A stretch of DNA of 10,078 bases from Rhodoferax sp. UBA5149 (GCF_002413825.1 NZ_DHXT01000182.1:1-10078), one strand, 5' to 3'; counted from the first letter of the stretch, positions 1 through 6,710 are shown. The notes: a model not told the origin generated them from the sequence alone. Translations and numbers: made by a program.

Positions 1-720
1 TTGCAGGGCGCGAAGGCACGGCTGCAGCGCCAAGGCCATGACTGGACGCTGGCCATGGAGTTGGGCGGCGGCAGCGTGAAGGGTACGGCGACGCTGCAGC
101 CCGCGGCGCAGGCGGGTGCTGAGTTTTCTCTCAAGGGGCAGCTGCAAACCCGGGCGGTGGAGGTGGCCGCGTTGAGCGGCACAGCGCGACCGGTACTGAG
201 CGGACGCCTGGAGGCAGACACCTCGTTCTCGGCGCACAGTGCCAGCCTGGGCGCCTTGGCGGATGGGTTGCAGACGCAGAGCAAATTCACCGTGCAACAT
301 GCCGTGTTGCATGGCATTGATCTGGCGCAGGCGGTCAAGACCGTGGGCCTGAGCCGGGGTGGCGAGACGCACCTGGACACGCTGGCCGGGCAGCTGCACT
401 CTCACGGCCGCGCGCTTCAGTTCAGCAATCTGGTGGCGAGTTCCGGGGTGTTGAGCGCCAGCGGGAATGTGGCCGTGGCCGCCAGCCACGCCTTGAGCGG
501 ACGGGTCCGCGTGGACCTGGCGGCGTCGGCCCTGGGGACGGCCGTGGGCGTGCCTTTGGTGGTGGGTGGAACGCTGGAGGCGCCCGAGGTGACCGTGACG
601 CGCGGCGCGCTGATCGGCGCGGCCATTGGCACGGTCTTGATGCCCGGCGTGGGCACCGGAGCCGGTGTCTCCCTTGGCGACCAGGTGGGCGCCGGTTTGA
701 AGAAGTTTTTTGGCAAGTAG
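1..720 (+). CDS. AsmA-family protein, C-terminal part (partial at 5' end)
   Basis: Open from the first base of the window to a TAG stop, 239 residues visible; the start almost certainly lies upstream. The layout matches the AsmA-like C-terminal domain: a stretch with TSFSAHSASLGALADGL (about 74-90), then FTVQHAVLHGIDLAQAV (96-112, the usual 'G.l.GiDl..a' motif), a GGETHLDTLAG segment (120-130), and the closing VPLVVGGTLEAPEVTVT (184-200, the usual 'p..v.GTl..P.v'). Repeating beta-strand periodicity fits the beta-rich AsmA/TamB-like fold. Family members are inner-membrane-anchored periplasmic proteins linked to envelope lipid transport or outer-membrane homeostasis; the N-terminal anchor is outside the window. 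The tail (201-239) is rich in glycine and resembles a glycine zipper. It converges with the ALDH gene across an 89-base gap. Family assignment is fairly secure, exact role is not. Confidence 0.78.
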   Translation: MQGAKARLQRQGHDWTLAMELGGGSVKGTATLQPAAQAGAEFSLKGQLQTRAVEVAALSGTARPVLSGRLEADTSFSAHSASLGALADGLQTQSKFTVQHAVLHGIDLAQAVKTVGLSRGGETHLDTLAGQLHSHGRALQFSNLVASSGVLSASGNVAVAASHALSGRVRVDLAASALGTAVGVPLVVGGTLEAPEVTVTRGALIGAAIGTVLMPGVGTGAGVSLGDQVGAGLKKFFGK

Positions 721-743
721 CCCCCGTCTTTATTGCCTATGCA

Positions 744-760
744 GCTATTAAAACAAGAGC
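744..760 (+). repeat. Intergenic GCTA-N9-(T)AGC repeat, copy A
   Basis: The 17-mer GCTATTAAAACAAGAGC is followed by AA. It aligns without gaps with 9554-9570 and with the reverse complement of 4544-4560; all share GCTA at one end and AGC plus AA at the other, with an A/T-rich centre. One arm is degraded here (GAGC instead of TAGC). I recall such GCTATTAAA/ATAGC elements as abundant between Comamonadaceae genes; this is memory, not a search. Confidence 0.5.
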
Positions 761-783
761 AAGCAGGGTTGGAACAGGGTCGG

Positions 784-804
784 GTCAGGCGGCCGCCGCC
801 TGAC
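784..804. terminator. Hairpin between convergent genes, possible bidirectional terminator
   Basis: GTCAGGCGG (784-792) and CCGCCTGAC (796-804) are perfect 9-base inverted repeats around a 3-base loop. The site lies 5 bases past the ALDH stop on the minus strand and 63 bases past the AsmA-family stop on the plus strand, where a shared terminator would be expected. There is no U-tract on either side, so it is not a textbook intrinsic terminator; it may work with Rho or protect 3' ends. Confidence 0.45.
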
Positions 805-809
805 GCCGG

Positions 810-2270
810 TCACTTGGTGAGGAAGTTCAGGTATTTGGTGGCAAATTTGCCGTACGGTGGCCACAGGAATTTGACCGCGCTGAACGACGCCTGATAGAAC
901 ACCGGGCGCATTTTGGAGAAGGTCACGAAGCCCTCGTAGCCGTGGTAGTGGCCCATGCCGCTCTCGCCGACGCCGCCAAAGGGCAGGTCATGCTGGCCGA
1001 CGTGGAACAGACCGTCGTTGACGCTGACGCCACCCGACATGACACGGTCCAGCAGCATCTGGAGGGTCGGCTTGTCGTTGCTGAAGGGGTAGAGTGCGAG
1101 CGGGCGCGGGCCGTTGTTAATGGCCTGAATCGGCTCTTCCAGCGAGTTGTATTCAATCACCGGCAGAATCGGGCCGAAAATTTCCCGTTTCAACAGCACG
1201 CTGCCAGCGGGCGCATTGAGGACGATGTGGGGTGCGATTTTTCGGCTTGCAGCGTCCCATTTTTTGCCGGGAATCAGCTGCACCAGCGTGGCGCCACCGG
1301 CTTCGGCGTCCTCTAGCGCATGAGTGAGCCGGTTGAAAGCGCGCTCGTCGATGATGGACGTGAAGTCAGTGGACTCCAACCGTGGGTAACGCGTGGACAC
1401 AATCTGCTTGGCTGCCGCCACAAATTCGGCGCTCTTGCCTTTGGGTAGATAGACGTGGTCGACCGTGGTGCAAATTTGCCCGGCATTGAGCAGTTTGACA
1501 AACAGCAGTCGCTCGGCCGCCTTGCGCAGCGGGTAGTCGGCGCAGATGATGGCCGGGGATTTGCCGCCCATCTCGAGCGTCACCGGACACAGGTTCTGCG
1601 CGGCGGCGGCCATCACGGCGCGCCCGGTCTGGCCGGAGCCGGTGAACAGCAGGTGATCGAACTTCAGCTGGGAAAACTCGATGCCGACGCCACCGGTTTC
1701 ATCGAAGAAGGCGAGCTTGTCCCGGGGGAAATAGGCCGGTATTTTTTCGATCAGGAACTGCGCCAGATGGCGCGAGTTCTCTGACATTTTGACCATCGCG
1801 CGGTTGCCTGCGGCAAACGTGTAGATCAGGCCCGTGAAGCTCAGGTTGATCGGGAAGTTCCAGGGCACGATGGCCCCCACCACGCCCAGCGGCTGGGGGA
1901 TGACGCGGTTGCTGGCGCCGAAAAAGTTGCGCAGATCGACACCGCGGCGCTGTGGCTTCATCCATTTCTTGAGGTGCTTGAGGACGTGGTCGACGCCGTC
2001 GATCACGGTGAAGATTTCAGTGAACAAGGTTTCGTGGCGCGAGCGGTTGCCGTAGTCGGCATTCACCGCCTGCACCAGGGCTTCGCGGTGGTCCCGGATG
2101 AAGGCCTGCAACTTGAGCAGGTCGGCTTTGCGTTCGGCCAGGCTGGGGACCGGGTGGGCAAAGTAGGCGGCACGCTGCAGCTTGAGCGTGGCCTCCAGCT
2201 CGTCGCGCACCGGGTTGACCGGGTTGGCCGGGTTGACCGAGGTGGCGCTGTGCAGGGGCGTGACGTTCAT
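810..2270 (-). CDS. Aldehyde dehydrogenase, coniferyl-aldehyde-dehydrogenase-like
   Basis: A 486-residue NAD(P)-dependent aldehyde dehydrogenase, normal length for the class. Visible motifs are VPWNFP (135-140), the cofactor-binding FTGSGQTGR (209-217), general-base Glu233 in LEMGGKSP, nucleophile Cys267 in NAGQICTT, EIFGP (363-367) and FGGVGESGMGHYHGYEGF (431-448). The short class-3-like architecture and the aromatic C-terminal tail (about 463-484) recall ALDH3 and the coniferyl aldehyde dehydrogenase (CalB) group, which oxidises coniferyl aldehyde to ferulate. The substrate here is not proven; many proteins with that label act on other aldehydes. The ATG overlaps the TGA of the upstream aldolase-family gene (ATGA) and no good ribosome site is visible, so translational coupling is likely. 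Residues 12-21 contain a short Asn-Pro-rich repeat. ALDH assignment is near certain, the coniferyl label moderate. Confidence 0.93.
   Translation of the reverse strand: MNVTPLHSATSVNPANPVNPVRDELEATLKLQRAAYFAHPVPSLAERKADLLKLQAFIRDHREALVQAVNADYGNRSRHETLFTEIFTVIDGVDHVLKHLKKWMKPQRRGVDLRNFFGASNRVIPQPLGVVGAIVPWNFPINLSFTGLIYTFAAGNRAMVKMSENSRHLAQFLIEKIPAYFPRDKLAFFDETGGVGIEFSQLKFDHLLFTGSGQTGRAVMAAAAQNLCPVTLEMGGKSPAIICADYPLRKAAERLLFVKLLNAGQICTTVDHVYLPKGKSAEFVAAAKQIVSTRYPRLESTDFTSIIDERAFNRLTHALEDAEAGGATLVQLIPGKKWDAASRKIAPHIVLNAPAGSVLLKREIFGPILPVIEYNSLEEPIQAINNGPRPLALYPFSNDKPTLQMLLDRVMSGGVSVNDGLFHVGQHDLPFGGVGESGMGHYHGYEGFVTFSKMRPVFYQASFSAVKFLWPPYGKFATKYLNFLTK
2211..2237 (-). repeat. Three tandem 9-base units inside the ALDH 5' end
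   Basis: On the plus strand the units read CGGGTTGAC, CGGGTTGGC, CGGGTTGAC. They encode the repeated Val/Ala-Asn-Pro tripeptide near the ALDH N terminus. The unit length is a multiple of three, so gain or loss would not shift the frame. Confidence 0.75.
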
Positions 2271-3022
2271 GATCTGTAGCTGGGGTCCATGCGGTCGAGC
2301 TTGCGCAACAGCGCGGGCCAGGCCAGTGCGGCGCCCATGCCAGCGGTGGCGACTTTCATGACGCTGGCGATGCCGGCCACGATTTGCGGGTTGACAAAGG
2401 TCAGCTCGCCACCGGCTTGGGCGTCGATCTGGATGCGACAGGTGTTCTCAAACGTGTACATCGCGAGGAAGGCGTCGGGGATGGTCTTGCCGACGGTCAG
2501 CAGGCCGTGGTTGCGCAGCATCAAATAATTGGCTTTGCCGAGGTCGGCCTGCAGGCGTGGTTTTTCGTCGTCGCGCAGCGCAACGCCTTCGTAGTCGTGG
2601 TAGGCCAGCGAGCCCAGCACAAAGGTGGATTGCTGGCTGATGGCCAGCACGCCGCATTTCTGCGCGCTGACCGCCACCCCGGCGCGGGTGTGGGTGTGCA
2701 GCACGCAGCCGGCGTCTTCGCGCCCCTGGTGGATGCAGCTGTGGATGGTGAAGCCAGCCGGGTTGACTGGATAGGACGAGTCGCTGAGCTTGTTGCAGTC
2801 CTGGTCAATCTTGACCAGGCTCGACGCCGTGATTTCGTCAAACATCATCCCATAGGGGTTGATCAGAAAATGGTGTTCGGGGCCCGGAATGCGGGCCGAC
2901 ACGTGGGTGAACACCAGGTCGCTCCAGCCGTAAGCCGCTATCAGACGGTAGCAGGCGGCCAGGTCGCAACGCAGCTGCCATTCTTCGGCGCTGACAACTT
3001 CTTTGAGGGATGGGATGTGCAT
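2267..3022 (-). CDS. Class II aldolase/adducin family protein
   Basis: A 251-residue protein with the class II aldolase/adducin head-domain fold. Visible motifs are SDLVFTHVSAR (34-44), FLINPYGMMFDEITASSLVKI (52-72), GFTIHSCIH (90-98), the metal-binding HTHTR (His109, His111) and RNHGLLTVG (170-178; His172 as third ligand). Known relatives cleave or epimerise sugar phosphates (fuculose-1-P aldolase, ribulose-5-P 4-epimerase) using a divalent metal. By eye, the position of the FucA catalytic Glu73 is Gly90 here, as in adducin-like members, so aldol cleavage of a sugar phosphate is not assured. The ATG has AAGGAG upstream with a 5-base gap. It lies 69 bases after the HD gene and overlaps the ALDH start by 4 bases, so the three genes probably share one transcript. 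Family is secure, substrate unknown. Confidence 0.9.
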   Translation of the reverse strand: MHIPSLKEVVSAEEWQLRCDLAACYRLIAAYGWSDLVFTHVSARIPGPEHHFLINPYGMMFDEITASSLVKIDQDCNKLSDSSYPVNPAGFTIHSCIHQGREDAGCVLHTHTRAGVAVSAQKCGVLAISQQSTFVLGSLAYHDYEGVALRDDEKPRLQADLGKANYLMLRNHGLLTVGKTIPDAFLAMYTFENTCRIQIDAQAGGELTFVNPQIVAGIASVMKVATAGMGAALAWPALLRKLDRMDPSYRS

Positions 3023-3091
3023 GGGGGCTCCTTGGTGTGAATCTGGAAATGGAATGGCGGGGAAGGGGTGCAGGCGTCGGTGGGGGCTGCG

Positions 3092-3691
3092 TCAGGCCGT
3101 CGCGGTCGCCACCGGTGCCTTCAAGGCGGCTTTGTAAATGGAGTTGCGCGGTTGCGCCATCAGGCGACGCACCATGGGCTCGAATTCGCTGATCGGCAGG
3201 GTCTCGCCCTGAGGGTCGAAGGCCGGGCTGTCATACAGCGCAATGAACTCTTCGGTGCGCGCGTAGTGTTCGTGGCCTTTGAACATGTCGCGCATGTCGC
3301 GGTCCATGCCGACGTGGTGAAAGAAGTTGTAGCCCTGGAAGATGCCGTGGTTCTGGATCATCCACAGGTTGGCCTCGCTGACAAAGGGCTTGAGAATGGC
3401 GGCGGCAATATCCGGGTGGTTGAACGAGCCCAGGGTGTCGCCGATGTCGTGCAACAGCGCACAGACCACGTATTCCTCGTCGCGGCCGTCGCGCAGGGCG
3501 CGGGTGGCGGTTTGCAGGCTGTGCTGGTAGCGGTCAATCGGGAAGCCACCGTAGTCGCCGTCCAGCAGCTTCAAATGGGCCAACACGCGATCCGGCAGGC
3601 CCTTGCCGAATTGCATGAATTCGACGCCAATGAGTTTCCAGTCCTGTGGTGTGCTGTCCGTCATGCGGGTGAAGTTGGCGCGTGCATTCAT
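3092..3691 (-). CDS. HD-domain protein with MIOX/PhnZ-like ligand pattern
   Basis: A 199-residue HD-superfamily protein when started at 3691; an in-frame start at 3769 would add 26 residues. I chose 3691 because GGAG lies six bases upstream and the longer start would nearly abut the intergenic palindrome, leaving little room for a promoter. Potential metal ligands in order: His57 (RYQHSLQTA), His81-Asp82 (LLHDIGD), His92 (NHPDI), His115 (IQNHGIF) and Asp154 (LYDSPAFDP). This His/HisAsp/His/His/Asp order is that of dinuclear HD proteins, including the oxygenases myo-inositol oxygenase and PhnZ. The C-terminal stretch ETLPISEFEPMVRRL (163-177) also reminds me of MIOX-like relatives. It could instead be a hydrolase of phosphorylated compounds. 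It is the first gene of the unit with the aldolase-family and ALDH genes. HD fold is confident, reaction unknown. Confidence 0.82.
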   Translation of the reverse strand: MNARANFTRMTDSTPQDWKLIGVEFMQFGKGLPDRVLAHLKLLDGDYGGFPIDRYQHSLQTATRALRDGRDEEYVVCALLHDIGDTLGSFNHPDIAAAILKPFVSEANLWMIQNHGIFQGYNFFHHVGMDRDMRDMFKGHEHYARTEEFIALYDSPAFDPQGETLPISEFEPMVRRLMAQPRNSIYKAALKAPVATATA

Positions 3692-3817
3692 CAAGGGCTC
3701 CAAAAAAGGGTGTCCAGCACCCGGTTGAAAGGTCAAAGGACGAAGGGTATTCCCGGTCTTGACGATCAACTGTCAAAAAATTGACAATTAAGGGTAATCA
3801 CTGTGAGGAAATGATTC
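3692..3817. promoter_or_regulatory. Divergent promoter region between HD operon and Crp/Fnr gene
   Basis: This 126-base gap separates two divergently read units and should hold both promoters. TTGAC/GTCAA words recur at 3732-3736, 3759-3763, 3772-3776 and 3781-3785. A weak plus-strand promoter candidate is TTGACG (3759-3764) with GACAAT (3783-3788) 18 bases on, overlapping the palindrome. No convincing -10 was found for the minus strand. GAGGAA (3805-3810) is the ribosome site of the regulator gene. Confidence 0.45.
3771..3786. promoter_or_regulatory. Perfect palindrome TGTCAA-N4-TTGACA, candidate Crp/Fnr-type operator
   Basis: TGTCAA (3771-3776), spacer AAAA, TTGACA (3781-3786). Written as TGTCA-N6-TGACA it has the geometry of the CRP site TGTGA-N6-TCACA with one base changed per half. 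It lies 31 bases upstream of a Crp/Fnr-family gene and 79 bases upstream of the divergent HD gene, so autoregulation plus control of the operon is a natural inference. Each half also equals the sigma-70 -35 consensus on its own strand, but no good -10 follows either. Confidence 0.6.
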
Positions 3818-4510
3818 GTGCCTTCCAAACTCGATATCCCCCCCGCCATGTTGGCCAACCCCTGGTTCGGCAGTTTGCCCAAGCCCAATCGGGAGGCGCT
3901 GCTGGTCGCCGGTGAGCGCCTGCAGGTGCGCGCGGGTGAAATGCTGTACCGGCAGGGGGATGCGTCCAGCGGGTTTTTTGGCGTCGTGAGCGGCTCCTTC
4001 AAGGTGTCGACCCTGCGCGAGGACGGCAAAGAGGGCATTCTGGCGGTGCTGGAGGCCGGCAACTGGTTTGGTGAGATCTCCCTGTTCGACGGGCTGCCGC
4101 GTCCGCACGATGTGACGGCGCTGGAGCCGGGCGAGGTGCTGGTGGTGGGGCGGTTTGCTTTTGAGGGGCTGATGCGCAGCCACACGTTTGCCCGTGCGAT
4201 GAGCGTCTTGCTGTCAGGCCGGGTGCGCCTGCTGTACAGCCTGGTGGAGGATGCGATGTTGCGCTCCATCAGCGCCCGCGTGGCGCGCCGGTTGCTGGCA
4301 CTGGCACGCGGGGATGCCACCCGGGCGCGTGATTCGCGATCGGTGGTGCCGGTGTCGCAGGAGGCGTTGGCGATGATGCTGGGCGTGACCCGGCAGACCT
4401 TGTCCAAAGAGTTGAAGACGCTGGCGCGCGACGGCGTGATAGCGCCGGGCTACGGCCGCATTGACATCCTGTCGCAAGCTGCGCTGGAGGCCAGGGGCGG
4501 GGTCGGCTGA
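3818..4510 (+). CDS. Crp/Fnr-family transcriptional regulator
   Basis: A 230-residue regulator of typical length. An N-terminal cyclic-nucleotide-binding-type beta-barrel (about 15-130) includes GEMLYRQGD (40-48) and GNWFGEISLFDG (81-92). A long dimer helix follows, then a winged helix-turn-helix (about 178-219) with VSQEALAMMLGVTRQTLSKEL. There is no cysteine anywhere, so an FNR-type iron-sulphur cluster is excluded. The segment equivalent to the CRP cAMP-binding Arg-Ser pair reads RPHD (95-98), so cAMP binding is doubtful and the effector is unknown. The GTG start is supported by GAGGAA seven bases upstream; an ATG at 3811 is out of frame. It is divergent from the HD/aldolase/ALDH unit with a palindromic operator candidate between them, which suggests local control of that unit and of itself. 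Confidence 0.92.
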   Translation: MPSKLDIPPAMLANPWFGSLPKPNREALLVAGERLQVRAGEMLYRQGDASSGFFGVVSGSFKVSTLREDGKEGILAVLEAGNWFGEISLFDGLPRPHDVTALEPGEVLVVGRFAFEGLMRSHTFARAMSVLLSGRVRLLYSLVEDAMLRSISARVARRLLALARGDATRARDSRSVVPVSQEALAMMLGVTRQTLSKELKTLARDGVIAPGYGRIDILSQAALEARGGVG

Positions 4511-4543
4511 TGGCAGAAGCAGGCCAAAAGGTTGCCTGAGTTT

Positions 4544-4560
4544 GCTATTAATAATATAGC
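4544..4560 (-). repeat. Intergenic GCTA-N9-TAGC repeat, copy B
   Basis: GCTATTAATAATATAGC is a 17-base element with perfect GCTAT/ATAGC arms, preceded by TTT. Its reverse complement aligns base for base with the 17-mers at 744 and 9554. It lies in an unusually A/T-rich patch between the Crp/Fnr gene and mnmG. No intrinsic terminator is obvious here. Confidence 0.55.
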
Positions 4561-4664
4561 TTATCATGTATATCTGACGGGGCTTAGGGGTGTTTTAATA
4601 AAAAAGCCGGGTGCTCGAACCGCAGTGGCTTGAGTCGCATGACCTCGGCGCCAGCTGTCGGGCC

Positions 4665-4679
4665 ATTAAAATCACGGTC
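4665..4679 (+). promoter_or_regulatory. Possible -10 element just upstream of mnmG
   Basis: TAAAAT (4667-4672) matches the -10 consensus at five of six positions and would place transcription start at or next to the mnmG ATG at 4680. No -35 element is seen at normal spacing and no Shine-Dalgarno sequence is present. Other promoters may lie further upstream in the A/T-rich patch around 4541-4610. Weak. Confidence 0.25.
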
Positions 4680-6710
4680 ATGCTTTACCCACAGAATTTC
4701 GACGTCATCGTTGTTGGCGGCGGCCATGCCGGAACCGAGGCGGCGTTGGCGGCGGCCCGCATGGGCTGCAAGACCTTGCTGCTCAGCCACAACATTGAGA
4801 CGCTGGGGCAGATGAGCTGCAACCCGTCCATCGGCGGCATCGGCAAGGGCCATCTGGTGAAAGAGGTGGATGCCATGGGCGGCGCCATGGCGGCGGCCAC
4901 CGATGAAGGCGGTATCCAGTTTCGTATCCTCAACTCCAGCAAGGGGCCGGCCGTGCGCGCCACCCGCGCCCAGGCGGATCGGGTGCTGTACAAGGCGGCG
5001 ATTCGGCGCCGGCTGGAGAACCAGCCCAATCTGTGGCTGTTCCAGCAGGCGGTGGACGACCTGATGGTGGAAGGGGAGCGCGTGGTTGGCGCCGTCACGC
5101 AGGTCGGTATCAAGTTCCGCTCCAAGACCGTGGTGCTGACGGCCGGCACTTTTCTGGACGGCAAGATCCACGTCGGCCTGAACAACTACGCCGCCGGCCG
5201 GGCCGGCGATCCGCCAGCGGTTTCCTTGAGCGCCCGACTCAAGGAATTGAAGTTGCCGCAGGGCCGCCTGAAAACCGGCACACCGCCGCGCCTGGATGGC
5301 CGCTCGATTGATTTCAGCAAGTGCGTGGAGCAGCCCGGCGACGGCATGCCGGGCGGCATGAGCCCGGTCACGCCGGTGTTCAGCTTCATGGGCCGGGTGG
5401 AACAACACCCACAACAAATGTCGTGCTGGATCACGCATACCAACGAACGTACCCACGACATCATTCGCAGCGGCTTTGCGCGCAGCCCCATGTTCACCGG
5501 CAAGATCGAGGGCGTCGGCCCGCGCTATTGCCCCAGCGTGGAAGACAAGATCAACCGTTTTGCCGACAAGGACAGCCACCAGATTTTTCTGGAGCCCGAA
5601 GGCCTGACGACGAACGAGTACTACCCGAACGGCATCTCCACCAGTTTGCCCTTTGATATTCAGTACGCGCTGGTGCGCTCGATGGCGGGGCTGGAGAATG
5701 CCCACATCCTGCGCCCCGGCTACGCCATTGAGTACGACTACTTCGACCCGCAGCAGCTCAAGAGCAGTTTCGAGACCAAGGCCATCGGCGGCCTGTTCTT
5801 TGCCGGGCAGATCAATGGCACGACCGGCTACGAAGAGGCCGCCGCGCAAGGACTGTTTGCCGGTATCAACGCCGCGCTGCAGGCGGGCGCCAAAACGGCC
5901 TGGCAGCAAGACATTTGGGTGCCGGGCCGCGACGAAGCCTACCTGGGCGTGCTGGTGGATGACCTGATTACCAAGGGTGTCACGGAGCCCTACCGCATGT
6001 TCACCAGCCGGGCCGAATTCCGGCTGCAGCTGCGCGAAGACAACGCCGACCTGCGATTGACGGAAATCGGTCGCCAACTGGGACTGGTGGACGACGCGCG
6101 CTGGGCTGTGTTCAGCCGCAAGCGCGATGCTGTTTCACGTGAAACAGAACGCCTGCGTTCGATCTGGGTCAGCCCCAAGAATCTGGCGGCAGCCGAGTCC
6201 GAGCGGGTTTTGGGCAAGGCGATTGAGCATGAATACAGTCTGGCGGATTTGTTGCGCCGTCCGGATGTGAGCTATGCCGGGCTGATGTCCTTGAGTGAGG
6301 GTAAATACGCTAACCCGGAACTGGGACTGGGGGCTTTAGCGGTAGACGGCGCGCTGACGCTGGATGTGATCTTGACGGCGGTGGTGATTGAGCAGGTGGA
6401 GATATCGGCGAAATACGCGGGCTACATCGATCGACAAAAAGATGAGATCAACCGAGCGGCGTACTATGAAAACCTCAAATTACCGGCGGAGCTGGACTAT
6501 ACGCAGGTGACGGCCTTGAGCATCGAGGCCCGGCAAAAATTGACCCAGCACAGGCCGGAAACCCTAGGGCAGGCCTCTCGCATGTCGGGAATCACGCCGG
6601 CCGCCATTTCCCTGTTGCTGGTTCATCTGAAAAAGAACCACTTCAAGGGTTTCGCCATGGCAGGCAAGGCGGCCCCCGAGTCGGACGGTATCGACAAGGT
6701 GACGGCCTGA
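4680..6710 (+). CDS. mnmG: tRNA uridine-5-carboxymethylaminomethyl modification enzyme MnmG (GidA)
   Basis: With partner MnmE, MnmG uses FAD, NADH and a folate-derived one-carbon unit to place (carboxymethyl)aminomethyl groups on U34 of certain tRNAs, which aids decoding in the cytoplasm. From the chosen ATG the protein has 676 residues, in the family range (about 630-670) or slightly long. The FAD-binding GGGHAGTEAA starts at residue 13; further family motifs are MSCNPSIGGIGKGH (near 44-57), the signature GPRYCPSVEDK (near 280) and FAGQINGTTGYEEAAAQG (near 374-391). An in-frame GTG at 4611 would add 23 residues, but the conserved family N terminus begins just before FDVIVVGGG, so 4680 is preferred. 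No ribosome site is visible at 4680. The stop overlaps the rsmG start by one base (TGATG). A perfect parS lies inside the gene. Very secure call. Confidence 0.98.
   Translation: MLYPQNFDVIVVGGGHAGTEAALAAARMGCKTLLLSHNIETLGQMSCNPSIGGIGKGHLVKEVDAMGGAMAAATDEGGIQFRILNSSKGPAVRATRAQADRVLYKAAIRRRLENQPNLWLFQQAVDDLMVEGERVVGAVTQVGIKFRSKTVVLTAGTFLDGKIHVGLNNYAAGRAGDPPAVSLSARLKELKLPQGRLKTGTPPRLDGRSIDFSKCVEQPGDGMPGGMSPVTPVFSFMGRVEQHPQQMSCWITHTNERTHDIIRSGFARSPMFTGKIEGVGPRYCPSVEDKINRFADKDSHQIFLEPEGLTTNEYYPNGISTSLPFDIQYALVRSMAGLENAHILRPGYAIEYDYFDPQQLKSSFETKAIGGLFFAGQINGTTGYEEAAAQGLFAGINAALQAGAKTAWQQDIWVPGRDEAYLGVLVDDLITKGVTEPYRMFTSRAEFRLQLREDNADLRLTEIGRQLGLVDDARWAVFSRKRDAVSRETERLRSIWVSPKNLAAAESERVLGKAIEHEYSLADLLRRPDVSYAGLMSLSEGKYANPELGLGALAVDGALTLDVILTAVVIEQVEISAKYAGYIDRQKDEINRAAYYENLKLPAELDYTQVTALSIEARQKLTQHRPETLGQASRMSGITPAAISLLLVHLKKNHFKGFAMAGKAAPESDGIDKVTA
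6131..6146. other. parS centromere site 1 (perfect), inside mnmG
   Basis: TGTTTCACGTGAAACA matches all 16 bases of the well-known chromosomal parS consensus shared by Bacillus subtilis and many proteobacteria. It is a full palindrome, encodes Ala-Val-Ser-Arg-Glu-Thr in mnmG, and lies 2.6 kb upstream of parA. ParB dimers load here as CTP clamps (established for the family). Confidence 0.95.

Noticed and set aside
994..1008. GACGTGGAACA, similar to half of a parS site
   Set aside because: Only one half resembles the consensus, it is not palindromic, and it encodes ordinary ALDH residues.
3725..3736. TTGA-N4-TCAA as an FNR box
   Set aside because: The FNR box needs TTGAT-N4-ATCAA (six bases between TTGA and TCAA); spacing is wrong and flanks do not match.
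4577..4612. GGCTT...AAGCC inverted repeat as terminator of the Crp/Fnr gene
   Set aside because: The stem is only five bases with a loop of nearly 20, too weak to call.
4511..4679. Possible replication origin in the A/T-rich gap before mnmG
   Set aside because: mnmG is often near oriC, but I see no DnaA boxes (TTATCCACA or close variants) and the A/T-rich patch is short and explained by repeat copy B.
4584..6077. A 497-codon open frame antisense to mnmG
   Set aside because: mnmG on the other strand carries all family motifs. Long antisense frames are common in high-GC genes, and the peptide shows no recognisable domain.
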